From contig PLZT01000381.1 of assembly GCA_003152255.1 (NCBI GenBank), positions 1,560 through 16,363 on the forward strand: DNA of 14,804 bases, written 5' to 3'. Below the pieces are notes generated by a model that saw only the letters and a list, made by a program, of their open reading frames with translations, had not been told where the DNA came from and made no database searches. Made by a program: the position numbers and the translations under genes. Below are positions 1 to 6,373 of the stretch, one piece after another. The first letter of the stretch is position 1. Each line of letters opens with the position of its first letter. This DNA comes from Methylocystaceae bacterium (GTDB lineage Bacteria > Pseudomonadota > Alphaproteobacteria > Rhizobiales > Beijerinckiaceae).

Positions 1-789
1 CGCATCGAGGCGATCGAGCATTTCGCCGCCGATGTCGCGCATGAGCTGAAAAACCCGCTGACCTCGCTGCGCAGCGCCGTCGAAACCCTGCCGATCGCCA
101 AGACCGAGGCCTCGCGCGAGCGGCTGCTGGAGATCATCAAGCACGACGTGGGCCGGCTGGACCGGCTGATCAGCGATATTTCCGACGCGTCGCGACTCGA
201 CGCGGAACTGGCGCGCGCCGACATGGCGACGGTGAACCTCGCCTCGGTGCTGGAGACCGTCGTGAGCATGTCGCGCGGCGTCGACACCGGCGACCATGTG
301 ACGGTCGAACTGACGAAACAAAAGGCCGAGAGCGAGGCGGCTCGCCGCGGCTGGCGGGTGCTCGGCCATGATTCGCGCCTCGCCCAGGTGTTCGACAACC
401 TCATCGTCAACGCGCGCTCCTTTTCGAAGCCGGGCGGCGTGGTTCGGGTGATCCTGCGGCCCGAAACCGGCCTCGGCTTTAGCGGCCGCGAGCGCGACGG
501 CTTTGAGATCATCGTCGACGACGACGGCCCCGGCATTCCGCAAGGCGCCTTCGAGCGCGTGTTCGAGCGTTTCTACACCGACCGGCCGGAGCAGGGCTTT
601 GGCCAGAACTCCGGCCTCGGCCTGTCGATCTCGCGGCAGATCGTCGAAGCCCATGGCGGCCGCATCCGCGCCTTGAACCGAACCGTCCTCGAGCCCGAGG
701 GCACGGACGAGCCGGCCGCCGGCCCGGATTGCGCGGCGGACGCGATCCTCGGCGCCCGCTTCGTCTTGTGGCTCCCGGCGGAGCGGTGA
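1..789 (+). CDS. chvG: ChvG-like sensor histidine kinase, C-terminal part (5' end outside window)
   Basis: The reading frame is open from base 1, so the sensor and membrane part lies upstream of the window. The visible 262 residues form the whole kinase core. The H-box HELKNPLTSLR has its phospho-acceptor His at visible residue 14. It is followed by a dimerisation helix, an N-box (NLIVNARSF), the G1 box DDDGPGIP, the F-box FERFY and the G2 box GLGLSISRQIV. The family autophosphorylates on His and passes the phosphate to a response regulator. The ChvG/ExoS assignment rests on these motifs and on the hprK-EIIA-HPr genes that follow, an order well known for chvI-chvG in alphaproteobacteria. The usual Asp before the second N-box Asn is Val here, which some active kinases tolerate. 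The stop overlaps the hprK start by 4 nt, so the two are probably translationally coupled. Confidence 0.88.
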   Translation, partial: RIEAIEHFAADVAHELKNPLTSLRSAVETLPIAKTEASRERLLEIIKHDVGRLDRLISDISDASRLDAELARADMATVNLASVLETVVSMSRGVDTGDHVTVELTKQKAESEAARRGWRVLGHDSRLAQVFDNLIVNARSFSKPGGVVRVILRPETGLGFSGRERDGFEIIVDDDGPGIPQGAFERVFERFYTDRPEQGFGQNSGLGLSISRQIVEAHGGRIRALNRTVLEPEGTDEPAAGPDCAADAILGARFVLWLPAER

Positions 790-1235
790 GCGGCGCCGCG
801 TCGACGCACGCCAACGCGCTGCTGCTCGGCGCGACCGGCTTGCTGCTGCGCGGCGTCTCCGGCGCCGGCAAAAGCGCCCTGACCCTCGAATTGATCGCGC
901 GCGCCCGCCTGCGCGGCGATTTCGCGCGGCTGATCGGCGACGACCGCGTGATGCTCGAAAATTGCAACGGCCGGCTGATCGCGCGCCCGCATCCCCTCGC
1001 CGCCGGACGCATGGAATTGCGCGGGCTCGGGATCGTTCGCGAACCCTTCGAGCCGGCGGGAGTGATTCGCGGCGTGGTCGATTTGGCGCCGCGGGGAGAG
1101 CCCCCGCCGCGCTATCCGTCCGAGTGCGCCGCCACGACGCAGTTGCGCGGTTTGTCGTTTCCGCGCTGCTTCGCCCAGCTGCGCGACCCCGCCGCGGCGG
1201 AAAAAATACTCTTATTTTGCCAAGGCTTAGACTAA
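786..1235 (+). CDS. hprK: HPr kinase/phosphorylase, short alphaproteobacterial form
   Basis: This 149-residue protein corresponds to the catalytic C-terminal domain of HprK only, the usual alphaproteobacterial form; Firmicute HprK is about 310 residues with an N-terminal domain. The Walker A loop GVSGAGKS is at residues 23-30. LIGDDRV follows, and then the HprK signature around MELRGLGIV. The enzyme phosphorylates, and in the family also dephosphorylates, the regulatory serine of HPr, which is encoded three genes downstream. The GTG start at 786 was chosen because it overlaps the kinase stop as GTGA and leaves seven residues before the conserved HANALLLG segment. An in-frame TTG at 729 would add 19 residues lying inside the kinase gene. 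The frame ends in TAA, followed by a 242-bp gap. Confidence 0.9.
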   Translation: MSGAASTHANALLLGATGLLLRGVSGAGKSALTLELIARARLRGDFARLIGDDRVMLENCNGRLIARPHPLAAGRMELRGLGIVREPFEPAGVIRGVVDLAPRGEPPPRYPSECAATTQLRGLSFPRCFAQLRDPAAAEKILLFCQGLD

Positions 1236-1307
1236 TTTAGCGATGTTTCGCGCTTTTCGCTTGCCAATTTCACCGCATCGCACAAAATGAAGGTTCGAAG
1301 AGCGCCC

Positions 1308-1336
1308 GCGACATAATATCGGCACTCGTGTATAAC
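1308..1336 (+). promoter_or_regulatory. possible sigma-70-like promoter before EIIA
   Basis: GCGACA at 1308-1313 and TATAAC at 1331-1336 are separated by 17 nt. The -10 is good (5/6) and the -35 moderate (4/6). It lies in the 242-bp gap between hprK and EIIA, which is more AT-rich than the flanking genes. If used, EIIA and HPr would have a promoter separate from chvG-hprK. This rests on consensus matching only. Confidence 0.3.
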
Positions 1337-1477
1337 GCGTCTTGGGTTCACTATGTATTGGTGGTCTGTCCTTCGCACTTGCTCCTGCGGGCGTTTGAGG
1401 GGTAGGCCAGTCCCGCCGGACCTCGGATTGTTCCCTCGGGTCGCCTCGCGAGACGTCGTCATAGGTGGTAGCGTCGC

Positions 1478-1918
1478 ATGATCGGAATGGTCCTTGTGAC
1501 CCATGGACACCTCGCCACGGAGTTTCGCGCCGCGCTCGAACACGTGGTCGGTCCGCAAAAGCAACTCGCCTCGATTTCGATCGGGCCCGAGGATGACATG
1601 GAGCGCCGCCGGCTCGACATCATCGAGGCGGTCAGGCAGTCTGACAGCGGCCAGGGCGTGGTGCTGCTCACGGACATGTTCGGCGGCACGCCGTCGAATC
1701 TCGCGATCTCCGTCATGAACGGCGGCAACATCGAGGTGTTGGCCGGCGTCAATCTACCCATGCTGATCAAGCTGGCTTCCGTGCGCGACTGCCAGACGCT
1801 GGAGCAGGCCGTGTTGCAGGCGCAGGACGCCGGGCGTAAATATGTGCATGTCGCCAGCAGAATTCTCAACCCGAAATGCGCTCCCGTTAAGCCGCAGGCG
1901 ACCGAGCCCGCCAAATGA
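1478..1918 (+). CDS. manX: PTS EIIA component, mannose (EIIA-Man) family
   Basis: The 146-residue protein has the EIIA-Man fold signature: VTHGHLA, with His9 as the likely phospho-acceptor, and DMFGGTPSN at residues 66-74. It takes phosphate from HPr. No EIIB, EIIC or EIID follows, and none is expected: in alphaproteobacteria this protein is part of a regulatory PTS rather than a sugar importer. The ATG at 1478 is preceded by AGGTGG at 1463-1468, a good ribosome-binding site 9 nt away. The last residues, EPAK-stop, are encoded by the first unit of the 17-bp repeat that separates this gene from HPr, so the extreme C-terminus looks repeat-derived. The stop is read as ATGA, overlapping an ATG. 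Confidence 0.9.
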   Translation: MIGMVLVTHGHLATEFRAALEHVVGPQKQLASISIGPEDDMERRRLDIIEAVRQSDSGQGVVLLTDMFGGTPSNLAISVMNGGNIEVLAGVNLPMLIKLASVRDCQTLEQAVLQAQDAGRKYVHVASRILNPKCAPVKPQATEPAK

Positions 1919-1988
1919 ACGGGCCAGCCAAGTGAACGGGTCCGCCAATTGAACAAGCGCGCCAAGTGAACGAGCTCGCCAAGTGACA
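1904..1988 (+). repeat. five tandem 17-bp units between EIIA and HPr
   Basis: Units start at 1904, 1921, 1938, 1955 and 1972, each exactly 17 bp, with consensus GRGCYCGCCAAGTGAAC. The core GCCAANTGA is nearly invariant. The first unit holds the EIIA stop and the last holds the HPr start. Because 17 is not a multiple of three, each copy shifts the frame by one. The HPr start lies inside the unit, so gain or loss of whole units would leave both genes intact. Confidence 0.93.
1915..1986 (+). other. chain of four six-codon mini-ORFs linked by 4-nt NTGA overlaps
   Basis: The EIIA stop is ATGA (1915-1918). ATG at 1915 reads six codons to TGA at 1933-1935. GTG at 1932 reads six codons to TGA at 1950-1952. 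TTG at 1949 reads six codons to TGA at 1967-1969. GTG at 1966 reads six codons to TGA at 1984-1986, which overlaps the HPr GTG at 1983. With the initiator read as Met, the peptides are MNGPAK, MNGSAN, MNKRAK and MNELAK. The nucleotide structure is directly visible. That ribosomes use it for termination-reinitiation is inference. Confidence 0.6.
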
Positions 1989-2291
1989 GAACAAGAAGCC
2001 GCTTTGGCGCTGGCGGGCGCGAAATTGTCGTGCGAGTTGACGATCGTCAATGTGAAGGGTCTGCACGCCCGGGCGACGGCTAAATTCGTGCAATGCTGTG
2101 ATCGTTTCGACGCCGTCGTCACCGTCACGAAGGACGACGAGACCGTGGGCGGCAGTTCGATCATGGGCATTTTGACGCTGGGCGCGGCCAAGGGCTCCTC
2201 GATCCTCGTCACCGCCTCCGGTCCCGATGCGCAAGCCGTGCTCGACGCGCTGGCGGAACTGGTCGCCAATCGGTTCGGCGAAGAGGAATAG
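1983..2291 (+). CDS. ptsH: HPr family phosphocarrier protein
   Basis: The 102-residue protein has both HPr phosphorylation sites. His28 lies in KGLHARATAKFV and takes phosphate from enzyme I. Ser59 lies in GGSSIMGILTLGAAKG, the site used by HprK. About 14 residues precede the usual HPr N-terminus. The GTG at 1983 lies in the last 17-bp repeat and overlaps the preceding mini-ORF stop as GTGA. Only a weak ribosome-binding site (GAG, 8 nt upstream) is visible, which fits translation coupled to EIIA. With EIIA and HprK nearby, it forms the core of the regulatory PTS; enzyme I is not in the window. The gene could equally be named npr or ptsO. Confidence 0.92.
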   Translation: MTEQEAALALAGAKLSCELTIVNVKGLHARATAKFVQCCDRFDAVVTVTKDDETVGGSSIMGILTLGAAKGSSILVTASGPDAQAVLDALAELVANRFGEEE

Positions 2292-2367
2292 GCGGCGAGC
2301 GCCATTCGTCCGGGCCGGCCGGTTTGAAGTCGGGGAAAGGCGTTGACGTCCTGACGTCGCCGCGACT

Positions 2368-2541
2368 ATGCTCGCCCGCGTGATTGACCGCGCCGCGGCC
2401 GGTCTTGTCCGAGATTCCATCGTGGCCTACCTCGCGGCGGCCCAGAACGCGTCGATCGCCGAAATTCGCGAAGCCGTCGCCGCGCGCATTGGCGATGTTC
2501 CGGCCTCGTCCGTTCGCTCCTATCTCAACAAAAATTATTAG
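2368..2541 (+). CDS. small winged-helix-like ORF, possibly a gene fragment
   Basis: ATG at 2368 opens 57 codons ending in TAG. The product has a helix (VRDSIVAYLAAA), a second helix (SIAEIREAVAARIG) and a third (ASSVRSYLN), the spacing of a small winged-helix DNA-binding domain. From memory, comparable modules occur at the N-terminus of some phage-type DNA methyltransferases; I could not check this. The protein ends where a wing would begin, and no partner domain follows, so it may be a fragment. TTGACG (2343-2348) and TATGCT (2367-2372), 18 nt apart, resemble a promoter. If that is real, transcription would begin near the in-frame GTG at 2380, giving a 53-residue product. No ribosome-binding site is clear. 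Confidence 0.4.
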   Translation: MLARVIDRAAAGLVRDSIVAYLAAAQNASIAEIREAVAARIGDVPASSVRSYLNKNY

Positions 2542-2714
2542 CGGACACAATCGGGAAACACTCCCACCGTGACGGAAACATATCTTTGCAAAGAAGATTC
2601 GGCTGTGAATGGCATCGGACACCCATCCTCCGCAAGACCGCGCGATGGATTGGCGGCATGGGCGGACACCTTTCGAGCAGCGGCGGCGTCGGCCGGAGGG
2701 GCCGGATTGCGGTT
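2542..2714. other. non-coding stretch before hpnA
   Basis: No credible gene is visible on either strand. The frame of the preceding small ORF stays open after its TAG until just before the hpnA leader, without a recognisable domain. The stretch is less GC-rich than its surroundings near 2542-2610. Confidence 0.4.
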
Positions 2715-2739
2715 CATTCCCTGACCCTTCTAGGGAATG
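2715..2739 (+). promoter_or_regulatory. perfect 8-bp inverted repeat over the hpnA ribosome-binding site
   Basis: CATTCCCT at 2715-2722 and AGGGAATG at 2732-2739 are exact inverted repeats separated by 9 nt. The right arm contains AGGGA, the only ribosome-binding-site candidate for the ATG at 2748. In RNA the hairpin would hide that site. In DNA it could be an operator. No U-tract follows, so it is not a normal terminator. Confidence 0.5.
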
Positions 2740-2747
2740 TAGACTAA

Positions 2748-3764
2748 ATGGCTAAAGCGACAATAGTTTTCGTGACCGGGGCGAGCGGGTTCATCGGATC
2801 GGCGGTCCTGCATGGGTTGGTTGAAGCCGGGTTCTTCGTGCGCGCGCTTGTCCGCCCTGGCAGCCCGCGCGATCACTTGCCGGATCACGGCGTGCAGCCT
2901 GTGGAAGGTGATATTCGCGATCGCGAATCCATCAGATCAGCCATTACAGGCGCTCGCTACGTCTTCCATGTCGCCGCCGACTATCGCCTTTGGTCGCGCG
3001 ACCGGAACGAAATTCTCGGCACCAACATTTCCGGAACGCGCATCGTCATGGAAGAGGCCCTGCGCGCCGGCGTCGAGCGCGTGGTTTACACCAGCAGCGT
3101 CGCGACCCTCGCGCCGCGGCCCGATGGCGCGCCCGCCGATGAAAGCGTTTCGCTGGCCGAACCCGATGCGATCGGAACCTATAAACGCAGCAAGATCCTG
3201 GCGGAGCGTTTGGTCTTGTCGATGGTGGCGGATCAAGGCCTCCCAGCGGTCATTGTCAATCCATCGACGCCGGTGGGACCGCGCGATGTGCGGCCAACCC
3301 CTACCGGGCGGATGATCCTGGCCGCGGCCTCGGGAGGAATTCCGGCCTTCGTGGATACGGGCCTGAACCTGGCGCATGTCGACGATGTGGCGCTCGGGCA
3401 TTTGGCCGCGCTGGAGCGCGGCAGGGTCGGCGAGCGTTATATCCTGGGAGGGCAAAATGTGTCGTTTCGCCAAATACTTCACGACATCGCCGGAATCATG
3501 GGACGAAAGGGGCCGAAATTTCGCATGCCCTGGTATTCGGCGCTGCCCGTGGCCTTCGTAGCCGAAGCCATGGCGGGGGTTACCGGGCGAGAGCCCCTGG
3601 CGACGCTGGAAGGCGTCCACCTCTCGAAACACCGGATGTTTTTCTGCGCGGACAAGGCGGAGCGCGAACTGGGAATAAAGGCGCGACCCTATCAGGAAGG
3701 CCTCCTGGAAGCCGTCCGTTGGTTTCACGACTTCGGTTACTGCAAGGCGCCGCCGATAGAGTGA
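2748..3764 (+). CDS. hpnA: hopanoid-associated sugar epimerase (HpnA-type extended SDR)
   Basis: This 338-residue NAD(P)-dependent extended SDR has the Rossmann motif TGASGFIG at residues 10-17. The family's catalytic residues are visible: TSS at 115-117 and YKRSK, with Tyr145 and Lys149. The segments HVAADYRLW and YTSSVATLAP are typical of the HpnA subgroup found in hopanoid-producing bacteria. The exact reaction of HpnA is not settled; it is named a sugar epimerase by similarity and association with hopanoid genes. No other hopanoid gene lies in the window. The ATG at 2748 has AGGGA 12 nt upstream inside a hairpin. It converges on the DUF1178 gene with a 30-bp gap. Another dihydroflavonol-reductase-like SDR cannot be fully excluded. 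Confidence 0.85.
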   Translation: MAKATIVFVTGASGFIGSAVLHGLVEAGFFVRALVRPGSPRDHLPDHGVQPVEGDIRDRESIRSAITGARYVFHVAADYRLWSRDRNEILGTNISGTRIVMEEALRAGVERVVYTSSVATLAPRPDGAPADESVSLAEPDAIGTYKRSKILAERLVLSMVADQGLPAVIVNPSTPVGPRDVRPTPTGRMILAAASGGIPAFVDTGLNLAHVDDVALGHLAALERGRVGERYILGGQNVSFRQILHDIAGIMGRKGPKFRMPWYSALPVAFVAEAMAGVTGREPLATLEGVHLSKHRMFFCADKAERELGIKARPYQEGLLEAVRWFHDFGYCKAPPIE

Positions 3765-3794
3765 AATAAACTCGTCGTTGCTTTCCCCTCGCCG

Positions 3795-4286
3795 CTAATT
3801 CCCCTCGCCCGGCAAGCCCGGAAACGGCAGAATCTCGATCCCATCCTCGAGCAGGGATTTCGCCTCGGCGAGGCTGGCGCGGCCGCGAATGGGGCGCGGC
3901 TCGGCGTCGCCGTCCTGCATCTTGCGCGCCTCCGAAGGGAAACGCTCGCCGACATCCTCGGTCGAGGACACGATGCTCTCGCGCAACTCGCGGATCATCG
4001 CGCGCAGCTGCGCGTGCCGCTCGTCGAGCAGCGCGACCGGCTGGCTCTCTTCCTGGCCCTCGTCCTGGCGCCGGGCGCACGAGGGCTGGCGCTCTTCTTC
4101 AACGGACGCGCGCGGAAAAAATTTGCGCGCCACATGCGGCGCCATCACCGCCTTGGCGATCTTGGTCGAATGGCAGTAGGGGCAAACGACGACGCCGCTC
4201 GACGCCTGCGCGTCAAAAGTCGCGCTGTCGCGAAACCAGCCGTCGAATTCATGCGCCGCGTCGCAAATGAGCGAATAATGAATCAT
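3795..4286 (-). CDS. DUF1178 family protein
   Basis: The 163-residue protein begins MIHYSLICDAAHEFDGWF and continues with VVVCPYCHSTKIAKAVMAP. This is the N-terminal pattern of DUF1178, a family of unknown function common in alphaproteobacteria. Cys8, Cys35 and Cys38 suggest a small zinc ribbon, with a fourth ligand (perhaps His12) uncertain. The middle is charged and probably disordered. The conserved C-terminal segment ends in LLEDGIEILPFPGLPGEGN. Its ATG overlaps the grxC stop (ATGA), so it is co-translated with grxC in an apparent comF-grxC-DUF1178 operon. Confidence 0.85.
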   Translation of the reverse strand: MIHYSLICDAAHEFDGWFRDSATFDAQASSGVVVCPYCHSTKIAKAVMAPHVARKFFPRASVEEERQPSCARRQDEGQEESQPVALLDERHAQLRAMIRELRESIVSSTEDVGERFPSEARKMQDGDAEPRPIRGRASLAEAKSLLEDGIEILPFPGLPGEGN

Positions 4287-4555
4287 GTCCGCGCCTCGCC
4301 CTCGGCGAGCAGCGGATCGAGCCGGCCCTCGCGCTCCAATTCGTATAAGTCGTCGCAGCCGCCGATATGGCGCCCATCGATGAATATCTGCGGAACCGTG
4401 GTCCGGCCCCCCGCCAATTCACTCATGCGGGCGCGGGCGGCGCGGTCGCCGTCGACCTTGATCTCCTCGAAAGCCGCGTGTTTTTGACCGAGCAGGCGCT
4501 TGGCCGCGAGGCAGTAAGGACAGGTGGCGGTCGTGTAGATGACGATGCGAGTCAT
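4283..4555 (-). CDS. grxC: glutaredoxin 3
   Basis: A 90-residue protein of typical monothiol/dithiol glutaredoxin size. The active site CPYC is at residues 12-15, followed by TVPQIFIDG (cis-proline loop) and GGCDDLYEL (glutathione-binding region). It reduces protein disulfides and glutathione mixed disulfides in the cytoplasm, using glutathione. It lies 38 nt downstream of comF and overlaps the DUF1178 start by 4 nt. Confidence 0.93.
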   Translation of the reverse strand: MTRIVIYTTATCPYCLAAKRLLGQKHAAFEEIKVDGDRAARARMSELAGGRTTVPQIFIDGRHIGGCDDLYELEREGRLDPLLAEGEART

Positions 4556-4593
4556 GGCGATTCCGTGCGGGAAGCGCCTCTATACAGGAAGTT

Positions 4594-5361
4594 TTACGCG
4601 CCTGTCACCGTCCGCGCGAAAACGAGGAGATCGACGCGGGCGGCGCCGGCCTTCAGCAGCGCCCGCGCGGCGGCGTTGGCCGTGGCGCCGGTGGTGAGCA
4701 CGTCGTCGACCAGCACGACGGCGCCGCCGGCGATTCGCCCGGCCCTCGCCTTGTCGACGCGAAAGGCGCCGGAGAGATTGGCGGCGCGCTGCGGGCGCGT
4801 CAGCCCCACCTGCGGCGCCGTCGGCTTGACGCGTTCAAGCGCCATCGTCTCCAGCGGAACGGCGCTTTCGCGCGAGATCACCCGCGCCAGCGCCGCTGAT
4901 TGGTTGAAGCGCCGCGACGCCAGCCGCAGCCGGTGCAGCGGGATCGGCGCCAGCACATCGGCGTCCCTAAGCAGCTCGGCGCCGGCGCGGGCCATCCAGC
5001 GGCCCATCGGCTCCGCGAGCTCCAGCCGGTCGTAATATTTCAGCCGGTTGGCCAGCGCCCGCGCGGTCCCGCCGTCATAACGGGCGACGGCGCGGGCTCT
5101 GGCGAAAACCGGCGGATGCGCCGCGGCCTCGGGCGAGATCATGCCCGGCGCCTCGAAATCGCGCTCGAACGGCGTTCCCAGCCGCTCGCAATAGGGACGC
5201 TCGATCAGCCCCATGTCGTTCCAGCAGTCAGCGCAAAGGCCGCCATGCGCCGCGACGGCCTCGCGGCAGCAAAGGCAAGAGGGCGGATAGACGAGATCCA
5301 GCAGCCGGACGCCGGCGTTTCTGGCTCCGCGCAGGGCGTCTCGCAGCGGCGTGGCGAACAT
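4594..5361 (-). CDS. comF: ComF family phosphoribosyltransferase-like protein
   Basis: The 255-residue protein has an N-terminal cysteine cluster (CLCC at 29-32, CADC at 43-46) that probably binds zinc. A phosphoribosyltransferase domain follows, with the PRPP-binding motif LVDDVLTTGAT at 217-227. ComF proteins are linked to DNA uptake in competent bacteria and, as GntX, to other roles; the enzymatic activity in this group is unproven. The open frame runs on upstream to 6105, but that part lies antisense to the next gene. The ATG at 5361 was chosen because MFATPLRDALRG directly precedes the conserved LLDLVYPPSCLCC. Its ribosome-binding site is weak. It is first in the operon with grxC and the DUF1178 gene. 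Confidence 0.88.
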   Translation of the reverse strand: MFATPLRDALRGARNAGVRLLDLVYPPSCLCCREAVAAHGGLCADCWNDMGLIERPYCERLGTPFERDFEAPGMISPEAAAHPPVFARARAVARYDGGTARALANRLKYYDRLELAEPMGRWMARAGAELLRDADVLAPIPLHRLRLASRRFNQSAALARVISRESAVPLETMALERVKPTAPQVGLTRPQRAANLSGAFRVDKARAGRIAGGAVVLVDDVLTTGATANAAARALLKAGAARVDLLVFARTVTGA

Positions 5362-5466
5362 TGGGAGCCCGAAGTCTTGGCGCGTTTCCGCGCATGGACG
5401 AGACCATTTGACGCGGCCGACGCGCCCGCGCAGGATGCGCCCAAAATCGCCGCCCAGGAGACGCTC

Positions 5467-6216
5467 GTGAACGCCAAAATCATAGTCGAGCGCGACGGCG
5501 CCGTCCAGCGAATCGTCTTCAACCGCCCGGACAAGAAGAACGCGCTCGACCGCGAGATGTATCTTACGGTCATCGCCGCCCTGAACGAGGCGGAGGCCGA
5601 CGCGACCCTGCGCGCGGTTCTGTTCGCCGGCGCGGGCGGGGCCTTCACCGCCGGCAACGACCTCAATGATTTTCTCAAGGGGCCGCGGCCGGGCGAGGAG
5701 TTTCCGGCGCTGAGCTTCGTCAAGACGCTCGCCGCTTTTTCCAAGCCGATGATCGCCGCGGTCGCGGGCGATGCGGTCGGCGTCGGGACGACGATGCTGT
5801 TTCACTGCGATCTCGTCTACGCCGCCCCTGGCGCCCGCTTCAAAATGCCGTTTGTTGATCTCGGGCTCGTGCCGGAGGCCGGCGTCAGCCTGCTCGCGCC
5901 GCGCCTCCTTGGCCAGGCCAAGGCCGCGCAATATCTGCTGCTGTGCGAGAGTTTCGACGCCGCCGAGGCGCTGCGCCTCAACCTCGTCAACGCCGTGACG
6001 GACGATCCTTTGGCGATGGCCTCGGACGCCGCGCGGCGCCTTTCGCAAAAGCCCGCCGAGGCCGTGGCTGCGTCGCGCCGGCTGCTGCGCGGCGATCCCG
6101 CGCATTTGCTGGAACGCATCGACGAGGAAGCGAGCCTGTTCGCCAAGGCGCTGGCGACGCCGGCGCTGCAGGCCCGGCTTGAGGCGTTTTTCGCGGGGCG
6201 GCGGGAGGGAAGTTAA
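5467..6216 (+). CDS. enoyl-CoA hydratase/isomerase family protein, isomerase-like active site
   Basis: A 249-residue crotonase-fold protein of usual length. The oxyanion-hole regions are visible (FTAGNDLNDF at 60-69, AVAGDAVGVGTTM at 98-110), as is LVPEAG at 134-139. From memory of rat mitochondrial enoyl-CoA hydratase, its two catalytic glutamates align with Thr109 and Phe129 here. Glu137 lies where delta3,delta2-enoyl-CoA isomerases and PaaG carry their acid. The protein is therefore more likely an isomerase than a hydratase. The GTG at 5467 has AGGAG at 5456-5460, 6 nt away, which decides the start over the long open frame upstream (antisense to comF). It diverges from comF. The substrate is unknown. 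Confidence 0.85.
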   Translation: MNAKIIVERDGAVQRIVFNRPDKKNALDREMYLTVIAALNEAEADATLRAVLFAGAGGAFTAGNDLNDFLKGPRPGEEFPALSFVKTLAAFSKPMIAAVAGDAVGVGTTMLFHCDLVYAAPGARFKMPFVDLGLVPEAGVSLLAPRLLGQAKAAQYLLLCESFDAAEALRLNLVNAVTDDPLAMASDAARRLSQKPAEAVAASRRLLRGDPAHLLERIDEEASLFAKALATPALQARLEAFFAGRREGS

Positions 6217-6231
6217 AGGTCGAACGCCGAC

Positions 6232-6259
6232 GCTCGCGACGCTGACTTACGCCGCGAGC
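6232..6259. terminator. weak hairpin in a convergent gap
   Basis: GCTCGCG at 6232-6238 and CGCGAGC at 6253-6259 are exact inverted repeats with a 14-nt loop, just after the enoyl-CoA hydratase family gene. A short AT-rich run (AATTCTT) follows. The long loop and lack of a T-tract make it a weak candidate. Confidence 0.3.
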
Positions 6260-6373
6260 AATTCTTGAGGTTCGAGGTCCATTCACGCCGCGCGGTTTCG
6301 CGACAACCCCGGGTTCGAGCGCCTGAGGTCATCACGTTATATCGGCGAGCCGAGCGCGCTCGGCCGGAACTCG

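Noticed and set aside
1904..1988. The 17-bp repeats as a CRISPR array or iteron origin
   Set aside because: There are no unique spacers, the units are too short and contiguous, and they carry the stop and start codons of flanking genes.
4900..5466. Upstream extension of the enoyl-CoA hydratase family frame on the plus strand
   Set aside because: It mirrors comF. AGGAG directly before the GTG at 5467 fixes the real start.
5362..6105. Upstream extension of the comF reading frame on the minus strand, suggesting a 503-residue fusion
   Set aside because: It lies wholly antisense to the enoyl-CoA hydratase family gene, has no recognisable domain and is low-complexity Arg/Gly-rich. The conserved ComF N-terminus starts at 5361.
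6308..6325. GGTTCGAG resembling the T-arm of a tRNA
   Set aside because: No paired T-stem, anticodon arm or acceptor stem could be built around it.
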